From assembly GCA_022495005.1 (NCBI GenBank), contig JAGYXB010000825.1:7192001-7256000 (forward strand): 64,000 nucleotides of DNA, read 5' to 3'. A model generated the notes under the pieces. It was not told where the DNA came from. It made no database searches and saw only the letters and a program-made list of their open reading frames with translations. A program made the translations under genes and the position numbers. Below are positions 12,401 through 22,500 of this stretch, one piece after another (positions within the stretch are counted from its first letter, which is position 1; the number at the start of each line of letters is the position of its first letter). The stretch comes from Rhyacophila brunnea (taxonomy: Eukaryota > Arthropoda > Insecta > Trichoptera > Rhyacophilidae).

Positions 12401-12466
12401 TTAGATAAGTTCGAATACATAAAAAATAATATTATGTTTATTGAAATTATTGTTTCAAATTGTTAA
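398..12466 (+). CDS. TRAF-like adaptor (RING-less, zinc finger + coiled coil + MATH domain), complete, 8 exons
   Basis: TNF-receptor-associated-factor family member, presumably a trimeric cytoplasmic adaptor for receptor signalling. Exons: 398-487, 2608-2801, 3553-3766, 5173-5305, 6408-6797, 11017-11132, 11520-11684, 12209-12466; all junctions are GT-AG and in phase, giving about 519 residues. Residues 16-36 form a C-x2-C-x12-H-x3-C finger split by intron 1, followed by C43/C47 of a second, partial finger. Residues about 95-335 are heptad-rich and charged (coiled coil). Residues 341-519 are the MATH/TRAF domain, with GHLIWRIDNYEDKL, SPLFKTSQYGY, LYLNGLGKWRG, PGEHDPLLEWP and the closing strand FIEIIV. 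No RING exon is seen; the ATG at 398 has an A-rich insect-type context and is directly upstream of the finger. Orthology within the family (TRAF1/2/3/4/6) is not resolved. The exon 2 donor (GTCTGT) is weak but is the only one I found giving the right phase. Confidence 0.88.
560..1497. mobile_element. MITE with GTGCATGGATTTACTG ends, interrupted
   Basis: Inverted ends TGCATGGATATACTG and CAGTAAATCCATGCACGTG. About 400 bp without the nested 755-1293 element; its two parts align with the 20251-20686 copy. End positions approximate. Confidence 0.8.
755..1293. mobile_element. pogo/Tigger-like MITE nested in another MITE
   Basis: 539 bp; inverted ends CAGTCGAACTCGGTTATTACGA and CAGCTGAACTTGG-type, flanked by TA. 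Splits the MITE at 560-1497. In TRAF intron 1. Confidence 0.82.
2608..2801 (+). CDS. TRAF-like gene, exon 2 (second half of zinc finger, linker)
   Basis: Acceptor TTTTTATGTCTCAG. Starts NHIKQCG and continues with EVCPDKCGAWVERNS, the TRAF-type finger pattern, then a Ser/Gln-rich linker. Ends phase 2 at GTCTGT (2802). The frame stays open to a stop at 2859, so a retained-intron form would end there. Confidence 0.78.
3380..3490. repeat. Fragment shared with hAT family A copy 1
   Basis: CACAAGTTCGCGCC, ACTCTTGCGCCTCCCG and CACGACC blocks match 7857-7940. In the intron between TRAF exons 2 and 3. Its parent element is not clear. Confidence 0.6.
3553..3766 (+). CDS. TRAF-like gene, exon 3 (coiled coil)
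   Basis: Acceptor TTTATAG, donor GTAAGT (3767), phase 2 to 0. Encodes charged heptads such as DEKLQREQLQKEVYKLKRQ. Confidence 0.85.
4549..4778 (+). repeat. tRNA-derived SINE
   Basis: A-box TAGCCAGGCGGCTAACG, B-box GGTTCGAATCCTGGG, body with ATGGACCTAATACGTTGAAC and GGATCGGACATGG, A-rich end. Same family as 17812-18042. In TRAF intron 3. Confidence 0.87.
5173..5305 (+). CDS. TRAF-like gene, exon 4 (coiled coil)
   Basis: Acceptor ATGTTGCAG, donor GTAATA (5306), phase 0 to 1. Encodes HYFSQLEMGYDALQKGIEKE and further heptads. Confidence 0.85.
5505..5660 (-). pseudogene. Non-LTR retrotransposon reverse-transcriptase C-terminal fragment
   Basis: Minus-strand translation gives RPHPQRRWADNITRGAEK, close to the RPxxRWxDDI..A motif at the end of jockey/RTE-type polyproteins. 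No other part of the element is present. In the intron between TRAF exons 4 and 5. Confidence 0.6.
6022..6197 (+). repeat. tRNA-derived SINE, 3'-truncated
   Basis: B-box GGTTTGAATCCTGG and body ATGGACCTAATAGGTTGAGC; the last part of the body is replaced. In TRAF intron 4. Confidence 0.83.
6408..6797 (+). CDS. TRAF-like gene, exon 5 (coiled coil)
   Basis: Acceptor TTTGTAG, donor GTATTT (6798), phase 1 to 1. 390 nt of uninterrupted charged coiled coil (for example NEKAETEKSTREQFLY), ending just before the MATH domain. Confidence 0.88.
6881..7432. mobile_element. Element with CATGGCCCCCAC ends and 8-bp duplication
   Basis: 552 bp; inverted ends CATGGCCCCCAC, GC-rich subterminal stretches, 8-bp duplication CCTAGAGT (6873-6880, 7433-7440). 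The duplication length fits hAT; the CATGG end is atypical. Related fragment at 37429-37480. Confidence 0.82.
7771..8760. mobile_element. hAT-like element, family A copy 1
   Basis: 990 bp with ends CAGCGGCGGCC...GAGCCGCCGCTG and 8-bp duplication GTTATGAC on both sides. Closely matches 60875-61803 over most of its length. In the intron between TRAF exons 5 and 6. No intact transposase. Confidence 0.92.
9873..10420. mobile_element. hAT-like element, family C
   Basis: 548 bp; long inverted ends starting CAG(T/C)..GCGAAGGGTGGAGGT and continuing for over 30 bp; flanks TCATTTAT and GTATTTAT (6 of 8 match). In TRAF intron 5. About 200 bp of its right side recurs at 26223-26428. Confidence 0.85.
11017..11132 (+). 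CDS. TRAF-like gene, exon 6 (MATH domain N-terminal part)
   Basis: Acceptor TTTTAG, donor GTATAG (11133), phase 1 to 0. It encodes the MATH hallmarks GHLIWRIDNYEDKL and SPLFKTSQYGYTVQ. It contains no ATG, so it can only be recognised by its translation. Confidence 0.93.
11174..11462. mobile_element. MITE with ACATTGAGCGAGTTTACAAG ends
   Basis: About 289 bp; inverted ends ACATTGAGCGAGTTTACAAG, then TAGCCGGCGA(G/A)TTTA on both sides; GCTAG-rich interior. In the intron between TRAF exons 6 and 7. Superfamily not assigned. Confidence 0.84.
11520..11684 (+). CDS. TRAF-like gene, exon 7 (MATH domain core)
   Basis: Acceptor TTTAAACAG, donor GTAAAC (11685), phase 0 to 0. Encodes LYLNGLGKWRGRHLTASVF, PGEHDPLLEWP and LQANIILKDQ, the central TRAF-C strands. 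Confidence 0.95.
12209..12466 (+). CDS. TRAF-like gene, exon 8 (MATH C-terminal part, stop)
   Basis: Acceptor TTCTTCTTGCAG; 85 codons and TAA at 12464-12466. It begins with a Lys/Glu-rich stretch that replaces the usual TRAF-C loop and resumes the family pattern at YVFIPHTSLDKFEYIKNN and FIEIIV. Confidence 0.9.
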   Translation, partial: AIDIVKTLMVKKKETFDTRIVKHESSEFKSNGDRRTLDIATTESEKKSLDVTIRRQYVFIPHTSLDKFEYIKNNIMFIEIIVSNC

Positions 12467-13374
12467 CAATTGACAAATTCAAATTGGTTGTTAATATTAT
12501 TTTGTATTATTTTATTAATACTTACCAACAATTTTCATCATCTATTGCATAAGCCAAAAGAATTTCAAAAAAATAGCATAGACACATATATCGACTGCTC
12601 CAGCCAAAAGGGCGTAAGTAACATTTTGGTGATTTTGAGTTAAATATGAGGTTAGGTTTACAAAAAAAATATCTACAGACTGACAAAAGGGCGTTCTTTA
12701 TAGATGATTGTAAACGAAGTTACGATTTTCCAATTTGGGTGTAAGTGATAAGCCTACAGAAGGCTAATACAAATTAACGTACCAAAATTAAAATGATTAT
12801 GATAAACAAATAAAACATAACAGAAATACAAACAAAAACATGAATAAAATAATAGATAAAAACAATTTGGTGATTTCTTTACGAAGTTTGTATTTTTCAT
12901 GGACAGCCAAAAGGAATTAAGTGATTTAAGAATTCTAATTGCAAATAAATAAATAAATTAACACGACATACTCTAAGACAATAATTCTACCATAAATGAA
13001 AGAAAAAAAACTCCAGAAATTAGGAAAGAAGTTGTAAAGAAACGAAGTTGTTCTCATGAACATGAAATTTTTTCACTCTTTTTGCTCTCCTGAATAGTAG
13101 CGATTTGTCACCAACACCTTTTTGGCTTGGAAAAGTCGATATGTAAAATTTGATGTAATCAGCATCATTATTATCTATGGCAGTTTCACTTTTCTTCATT
13201 AATTATGCTGACTTCTTCAAACACATTACTTAAATGAGTATGTGGTGCATCTATTTCCAAATAAGTCTACAATTCAATATTTATGGTAAATGACATTTTT
13301 GTATTTCAAGCTTAAATGATTGGCTTTAATGTTAGTTAATTTTTTTCTATTTTATTGTATTTTCAAATTATAAC

Positions 13375-13448
13375 AATATGCTCATTTTAATTGGCCAAAC
13401 ACGCCTTGATTAATATGTTCATTTTAATTGGCCAAACACGCCTTGATT
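13375..13448 (+). repeat. Two tandem 37-bp units
   Basis: AATATG(C/T)TCATTTTAATTGGCC... repeated twice with a single difference, in the spacer between TRAF and NUB1. Confidence 0.9.
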
Positions 13449-15947
13449 GTCATACAAAAAGTAAAATAGAATTGGACATCATTACATTTTTATATATTTT
13501 TAACCATTTTTTAATAGATTTTGAATATTATTGGTAATTTCATATTGTGTGAAATTAGAAAATGTAGATATTTTTGGATAGATTTTGACTACATGGACAT
13601 GGAGAAATTTTCTCTGTTCTAATTTTTCAGTGATGATGAGAAAATCATGTAAGGCTAGTTGTTATTATTTAATTTTAATTGGAGTTACAATGACATTTCC
13701 TGTGTACTTTAATACTGTAATAAAAATACTTACCTCTGTAGAAAATATACATTTATTTTTTATATAACATAGATAGGCACATGTGGACAATATTTGTAAT
13801 AAACCTTACTTATAATAACAATGTATGTTATATTCGAAATTATATGGTACTATATCCACCAAACCCACTTCAAAAATATGCCTTTTTGGAGTTTTTTAAA
13901 AATTGTATCTGAAATTTAAAGGATCGTGTTACCGTTCTTTTTAAAAATGCAGGTTATACTGTACATAATTTTTGGGCATACGGTTTGCATGAAGTATTCT
14001 TTTTTGTATTTCTTCTGTAGTAGTGACTCCCAACTCGTAGAAAAGAGTTATTTGATGGATATGGTACCATATAATATTACCCATTAAATATTATTGGACA
14101 AGAATTAATTAAAATGAGGCTGAATTACTTCAATGAAATACTTAAGAAATTGAGGTTTTTTGAGTTAAAATTATGCAAAGTGAAAATAACTAAATAATAC
14201 AATATAACGAGTTGTGTATCTTTGGATGATTTTGTAATTCTACATACTTTATAACGTAAGTATAATATACTAACAATATAATCGGAAAAATTATTAGTTA
14301 GCTCGTACACAGATAATCAACACAACATCGACTCAAAATTTCAATAATTTCTCACACACTTAGTTTAGCAACATATGTTTGCCTAAGTAAACTAAGTTTT
14401 TATGTAGGTACTGTTTTAATAATATAACATGGGAGACATGTTTATTTATGAAATATATTTGCTGTTATAACAAGTGAATTGTAAATAATTGAACACTATT
14501 GTCACAATAACATTATATCAATCTTAATTACTTAAAAAAAAAAAACTAAACAGAAAATTTTAAATACCGTGAATATTCAAATAAAATTAAGACTAGACAA
14601 AAATATTGTTAACCGGATGGCTGAAAGATGACGTCTTAAAACGCAAACTTTTCCGTGAACGGAACGTCGCTCATACAAAAATGACGTCTTTGGACGTCCC
14701 GCTTTAAACGGGAAACGGGGGGGGTAAATCAATTATTTTAAACATACAAATATGTTGAACACACAACGACATATATTGTGAATGTCGTCAGATACTCAGA
14801 ATTGAAATAGAATTCGTTTTTACCACTTGAAACTTAAATGATCTTATTTTTTTATTTTTGCAATAAAATTCGCGGCGTGCAAGGTACCGCCATACATACA
14901 CCGGTAGTAAAAAGGAATTATAATATGAATAAAAAAGAAATTTTATATTGCTATATATTTTTGGTATATATTATAACAATATGTCATGATACATAAATCA
15001 TATATTGAGTGAATTGTTCAATGAAAATTATGAATTTTACTCAATTAGAAAGTCAATGGGTAATAATTAATTATTGTAAATGTCTAATAATAATATTGCT
15101 CCGCATTTGGACAATAAAGTTTAGTATGACAAAGTTTGACATAGTTAGGCAGGTCATTGAAAACTTTTTTGAAACCGAGATTCAAAAATGGTAGACGGTA
15201 AATTTATCATACAAGTATTCATTGTTTAGTAGTGGGTAATTATTTACCCAATATAATATATATATGTATATGAAAGATGAGTATTATATTGTAATCGTAT
15301 TGCTGAGCAGGAATGACGTTTTAAAAGTCATTGGGGTGCCAGACCTCATGTTCTAAGAACGACTGCTCTGTCATTGTCTTTGAATACGCATGTTCTGTAT
15401 AAAATCGTTGACGCGATGCGAGAAAGGTGGATATAACCCAGAATGATGCCTGTCGCATACTAATGGATACTGAAACTGAGTGGAAAAAGTGCACATTTTG
15501 GCTGTAATCACACCACCGGATGTCCGTAGAGAAGTACCCACCAATGGACATTGCACAGGCCAAATGTGTTATGAAGAACATCTACTATATGAATGTACAC
15601 CACTAAGGTCATCCAAGGAGATTTCGGAGACGCCTGTGGTGGAAAGATTGGCGAGATGGAGTGAGGGATACGACTACGTAGCCTTCTCAATTGGTGCCCA
15701 ACGAGAAGCTGCCAACTTTGGGCACATAGGATTTCAGTCTGGAGGACGATAAATTGGATACGAACCAGAGTAATTATTAGAGGAAGATGCCTATACTGAT
15801 TTATGAAAACAGCAAATTTTATTAATTTTAAATGATTTTATATCTTGCCGTGGTTGTCTATGTTCAAAAAGTGGTGATTACTGATTTCAGATATACACAC
15901 TAATGACGTTTCTAAAATTATTCGGTAGTCTCTCGTAAAGGAGGGCC

Positions 15948-16213
15948 GGGATTTGTTCTATATCTGCACCTGTGCAGTAGAACAATAGTGGCGAACCTGC
16001 CGGTAAAAAGACGAACTACACTGCGCAGACTCATTTTGAGGTTAACTGATTTTCACGACCTGTCAAATAGTACTATAACATGACAACATCGCGTCTTGCG
16101 TACTCTCGAAGAATGAGATTGCCAAGACAGTTAGCAACAGTTATTATCGCGATAGTTTATAATACACACTATTGCTGCAAGTAAATCCAAGCACGCCTAC
16201 AGGCGGTAATAAG
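15948..16213. mobile_element. Truncated copy of the GTGCATGGATTTACTG MITE
   Basis: From TGTTCTATATCTGCACCTGT to AAGTAAATCCAAGCACGCC it follows the right two thirds of the 20251-20686 copy; left end missing. Downstream of NUB1. Confidence 0.78.
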
Positions 16214-16408
16214 CCAAACAGAATATCGAATACGCATTGGAATACTTTTTAGTTTATCAGCCGCAGTGAACACGGATGAAGTAGAATTATAAACTTTTAT
16301 AAAACTCAAATAAATTAGAATATAAACTTTTCGTAACATTCTGAAAAATGTTACACTGATGGATGGTTACATCAAAAAATAGACTGTGGAGTGTATAAAC
16401 TTATACAC

Positions 16409-16541
16409 TTATTGGTTGAGTAATGTCTTGTATTGTCCGAGGAATTCCTCTTCTTCCACGAGCGTGAGATCCAGATAACCATCATCGCTGTCCTCGATGC
16501 CTTCGGAAATTCTATCAAAGGCTGCTTTCACTTCCAGTTTC
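16409..16541 (-). CDS. NUB1: NUB1 exon 12 (acidic C-terminus, stop)
   Basis: Acceptor TATTTGCAG; TAA at 16411-16409. Encodes the family tail DGYLDLTLVEEEEFLGQY. Confidence 0.93.
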
Positions 16542-19500
16542 CTGCAAATATTCATTTAATATTACTAATTCATCGACTTTGAAGAAGTAAGTAAAATAAT
16601 TTGAAAGGACCGATGAGAGATATTTTATTTTACTTTGAAATACCCCTAGCTTAGAACAGCATGTGTTATTATAGGCATAATGAATTACTCAACTTATTTT
16701 AGAATACATAAATATTTGCTTTATCTAAGGCCGTGCACCGACACAACCACCAGATGTTGTAATTTGAACACCACTAACCCTTAACCGAATGTATGTCAGA
16801 GCGTTTACCTGCTCTAAAATTCCGTGTGCCCAACGCAGGCCATAGAAAATGAGCGTGTATACACACTACTTTACACTCATACTAGCCTCGGGTGATTGTT
16901 TTTTTTGGGTCACCACCATAAATTCGTGCCATACTGGGTACCGCCATGTTAATAACTCCTGGCATTTAATGAATGGAGACAAATCGCAACATTTGGGGAT
17001 CTTATTTGCGGCGGATCTAAGTAACACTTCGAGCACATTTTGTTAATTATTTCTAAATATGTAGTTAATGCCGGACGTTGACTACAGTTAACTTAGTAAC
17101 GTCATTAGATAGCAAAATTTTAAATAACTCATAAACATAGTTAATAGAAATAATTACAGAAGGTCCTCATTATCCGAGGGTAATTGGGACCGAAAAAATA
17201 CCTCTTAAAGTGAATCTGCTTAAAACGGGGACCAATATTACTTAGTTAATGGCTTTAATTGGGACACATTTAGAAAAGAAAAAGACACGTGAGCAAGACA
17301 GAAATAGTGTAGGAATGTGGGATTCAAAGATTGAAAGTGACAGTTGACGGCTGTGAGCTATTTATTGCGCTTGTGTTTTTTATGCGTTTTTGCATTGACT
17401 TGGATATTGAGGACCTCCTGTAATAGACGGACCAATACCTTAAAAACTAGATCAACTGTTATTGGGATTTTTTTCTAGTACTTAATTCAAAAATTATGTG
17501 TTTACATGCTTTACAGTAACTCTAACAGAGTTATGGAAAAAAAGAATTAAGTACATGCACTTACTTTTTTATGGCTTCTTTTTCTTTTTCAATCTGCTTA
17601 GCATTTGACAATGAAGAAGAGGAGGAAGAAGAAGACGACGAGCCTGCAGCGGTGTTTCCAAAAGGATTACTACTGTCGTCTGAACATTGAAAGAAAGAAC
17701 AAAATCGCATTTTATTAAAATTTGATGTATAACAAGATTGAAGAGAAAGGGTGAATGTTGCCTGTTCCATCTATATACGAAGTATTTTTTTTAAAAATAT
17801 GTATTTTTTTTTTCCGACCATGTCCGATCCTAATAGGATCATATGGGCCTCCACAGAGTAGAGGTTTGTATTGACAGATTTTTTTTTTACGAGAAATGGA
17901 TATCAGCCTCTTGCTCAACCTATTAGGTCCATACCCTGACTCATACACAAATTGAAAAACAATATGTGTACTTGCCAGGCCCAGGATTCGAACCTGATAC
18001 ACACGGCGTGATAGTCTAACGCTTAAGCCGCGCGGCCACTGTGTTTTTTTTTTTTTTTTTTAAATATAATTGTTTATTTATTCAATTTTTGGTTATTTTA
18101 TAACCCAATGCAAACACAACAATAAAAGTTTGCATCAAAATATTGAAGAAATAAAAGCGATAATCGTCTGGTTTTTATACCACTATTATAACGCCTGTGC
18201 AACGTGCATGGATTTACTTGACCAATAGTGTGTATTTTAATCTATCGCGATAATAACTGTTTACACGTAAAAGTGCTGACTGTCTCGCCAATCCCATTCT
18301 TCGCGAGACGCGACGTTGTCAATTGTATGGCACTATTTGACAGTTTGTGAAAATTGGTTAGCCTCAAAATGAGTATCTCCGAGGTGTAGTTTGATTTTTT
18401 ACCATCATATTCGCCACTATCATTTTACTGCGCAGGTGCAGATGTCGCACAGTCCAATTGTCGCAAGTAGAAGCTTCTGAACTTTTTTGTTCATGCAATC
18501 TTGCAATTCGCACGATGATACGTGTTTACACGTGAATTTCTTTGTTATGGCCGCGATAATATGTACTGTCAGCTGTAAATCCATGCACGCCTAAACAGGA
18601 TATTATGTCGTAATAATATTTAACTATTGATAAGCTATTTTATTTTTTGATTCACTTGGGACTTCTCTGACTATTTTGTTGAAGTAAAATATTATTCTGT
18701 GAGACGTTTGTTAATTTTAAACACAAAAATACTAAACCAAGTCTTAAAAAGTTCACTCTTGTCATGGAAAATAAATCATCCCAATGACTATTAATTATCC
18801 CAGCATGAAAATAGTAATAGAAAAAAACAATACGAATCTACTTAATCGATTAAATATCAAGATTTAAGAAATCATCTAATATTGTGTATTTTTACAGCCA
18901 ATACGTTTTACATCGCTGGATCACTTTATAACTAATGTAGTCTTGAGAAATTATTGTTATATTAAAAAACTTACGGTTTGGTTTGCTAAAAAACAGGCCT
19001 CCCTGTAATGTAAGGACTTCTGCAGCCTCTTCTAAATTGTTGCTTAACTCCTTTAGAGCTGACTCAGCCATTTCGGAATTAAAGCCCATGGAAACTAACT
19101 GAAAAGAGGACAGAGCAATAAAGGTTATGTGTATTAACAGATCAAACGATATTAAAAAATAGTGAGTTTATTATTTTTAATCCTAGGTGGTTTATTAAAA
19201 TCAATGAATCGCAGTGTACCCAAGGATGAGTCCCAATTCTCAGTGACGAAGACTCCATAATAGAGCGATTATTACAACCTACCTTCTTAATAATTTTTAA
19301 TTGCGTTAATGTATGTTTAAAAACTAAATTCATTATTTTATATTCTACAAAAAAACATAATTTGCCAGAGACATTCGTCCCCTTAGAACAGAACTAGCCC
19401 AACTGATTTTTTGACATTTTATAGGAGAGCACTTTAAAATTTTTTTTGTTATTAATTGGAAAACTGTAAATATAAGAATATTGATCAATGATAATGCATT

Positions 19501-22500
19501 ATATAAAAGCATTGTTTAGTATATTCTGTTACATATTTCGTTAGATAGGTTAATTATGTTCCAAAATGTTTTTAAGATTGAAGTTAAGCTTGGAATGATC
19601 TAAGCTGATAACTTTTTTTATGTTTATAATTCAGATACACTTGTTCTGACTCCATATAGAGAACAAAAAAAGGATTTTTTTAGCACAATAAAACTATTTT
19701 CACAAAAAATCAGTTAGGCTTGTTCTTAGGGGTCTGTCTGTAGGTATATATTATAAATTGATTGTCGACTTGGTCAACTAGACGGCACGTAGCAAATTCT
19801 ACTAATACCTAACGAGCTATATATGACAGTCTACAGGGGCACATAAACTCGCAACTTTTTACGGCACTATGATGCCGCCGACTTATTATTCATTATTCAT
19901 GGTAATTTCAATTAATTTTAGCAGTTTCTATGTGTGCGTACGTTAAATTACTTGCGATATTGCATCCATTGATAATATTTTTAACAGAACCCACCAGTAG
20001 ACCATAGATAATAATTTGATAGAAAATCCATCGAGAAAAAAATAGAAACTAAATGTAGTAATAACTAAATGGCAGGACAAACATACATAGACAGGCAGCC
20101 AAATACACCAAATCCATTGATGGATATTCAGATGAACAATCACAAACGAATTGTAAACGGTAAAACATCAATGTGCCAACATACAGCATATTAATTTTTC
20201 TGTAACTACCAATAATTTAACCACAGTAAAAATGTTATGCTAAGTTTATAATACCCCGTTTACACGTGCATGGATTTACTGTTGACAGTAAGTATTATCG
20301 CGGCTATAACAAGAAAATGTATGGGTAAACATGTATTATCCTGCAGTTGGCAAGATTGCATGCATGAATCAAAAAAGTTTGGAAGCTTCTGAATTTCCAT
20401 GCGACAGTAGGATTTTTTTCGATCTGTGCCTGCGCAGTAGAACGATAGTGGCAGACCTGTCGGCAAAAAAACGAACTACGAACGAATTTTCAGGTTGACC
20501 GATTTTTACTACCTGTCAAATAGTATGGAATAGTAGCATAAAATGACAACATCGCATCTCGCTCACTCTTAAAGAAGGAGATTGGAGAGACAGTCAGCAC
20601 TTTTATGTGTAAACAGTTATTGACACGATAGTTTAAAATACGCACTATTGCCGCCAGTAAATCCATGCACGTGTATAGGCGCTATAAGACTACCTATTGA
20701 TTGTTATAGTTAAAACCAGTGGCGGCTCGTGGATAAGATATTTGGGGGTGCTGCGGTTGATTAAAAATAAAAATAAATGTTTATTTGGATTATATTTTAC
20801 TATTAACATCAAAATTAAATATAAATAATCAATTATATTAATAATTAAAATAAAGAACTTTGCATAAATTGCTTGCAGAAATAAATTTTAACAATGTCAA
20901 TAAATCATTATAGCTATAATATTTCTTTCCTCGCTGTGGTGCACGTACTCACGTGCAACGCGGAAACACTGAAATCGGACTGTCTGACCGGCAGTACCGA
21001 TTAGGCTTCCAGCTGCTCGCGCCCCTCCTTCGCCCACTCGAGAATATTCTATTGAAATTGGTACTGTGCGAAATCAAGTACCTACCGCGGTGTATGATAA
21101 TATTATTGGACATTGGATGTATCGGTGCGCGGGCGAGTTTATTACACGCTTAAATAATATTGATATTTTCATATAATATACATAAATTTATGTATATTAT
21201 AATATTACATTTGTCTCAATTTGCTTAGAGGTGCTACAGTTCCGCAGTGCATATGGACGAGCCGCCACTGGTTAAAACTCTATTGACAAATAAAAACTTA
21301 CCATGTTTAGAGCGTGTTGGCTAATTTCATTGCTGTCTAAGACGGTTCTTGGTAGATCATTCTCGTTTAGCTGAAAAAAAAAATGATAACTAAAATTAAA
21401 CCATGCATTGATAAGTACGAATGAATTAATGACATTGGTAATTGTGATCACTGACTCATGCTGTTTACCTAAAAACATCACATTACAGATTTATGGCCAA
21501 TATATGGCACTTGAATTTTTGTCTAAAAAAAGGTGATGTTAATTACTTTACGCACAATTTTTTGGAAATGCAGAAGAGTATTGGTCATTCAACACGTACT
21601 ATATTTTTTGCCGAAATACTATAATTTTGGAGGCTCGGTACTATAATTCCACCTTGAAAATATGGCAACACTGATTGAGAGTGTCCTACCACCAATGAAA
21701 TATCAGTCACGACTTCAATGAAAAGTGATCATATACCTATTTCCTAAACCTAATGAATATCAAACGTTCAATTGCACAAGAACACCATTTGCTAAATCCT
21801 TAAAATATGATCATATTACATGGGAGCTCAAGAAGAATTGGTTGATATTAGATCAGATAATTCCCTTGAAGTCGAATTTAATGAAAGAAGTCTTGCAGAA
21901 TTTTGGATAAGGTGAAGTTAAAATGAAGGTAGAATATCCGTCAATCACAAATGCAGCATTGTTAATCATACTTTATTCCTTTTGCGACAACATACCTACC
22001 TATAAGGTGAAGTTAGAATGAAGGTAGAATATCCGTCAATCACAAAAGCAGCATTGTTAATCATACTTTATTCCTTTTGCGACAACATACCTACCTATGC
22101 GAAACAGCATTTTCATCATTACCGGTAATAAAAAATAAGCACAGTGTCTTTCAACAGAGACTTTGGAGCAAACCCTGCGAGTTAGCATTTCAAACAGTGT
22201 ACCAGATATTGATTTATTACGTAAAAATATGCAATCACCCCCTCTCATTAAATTGTTTTTGTAGGGTGTAGCTGTAATAAATTTGAAGTTAATTTTTCTT
22301 TAATTTTTGCTTTACAAGCGAGTAAATGTATTTTTCTATTATTTTTAATAAAAATGTACTTGATGTTAAATAAAGTACTTTAGATCACTAAAGACTAAAA
22401 TTTTTCGGGAGGGGAGACATGGATTTACTTTTTTATGTTTTAGGGGGCCGTGGTAAGAAAAAGTTTGAGATGCACTAAGATAGTACACAGGTTGGAGTGT

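Larger units (their letters stand above)
12467..16408. other. Spacer between the convergent TRAF-like and NUB1 genes
   Basis: AT-rich. Holds the 37-bp tandem repeat (13375-13448), a G-run end of an unclassified repeat near 14620-14730 (AAACGGGAAACGGGGG), an unidentified moderately GC-rich stretch (15300-15760) and a truncated MITE (15948-16213). I see no gene. Both genes' 3' untranslated regions must begin here, but I could not place polyadenylation sites. Confidence 0.6.

Noticed and set aside
13375..13448. CRISPR-like repeat unit
   Set aside because: Only two adjacent copies, no spacers, eukaryotic context.
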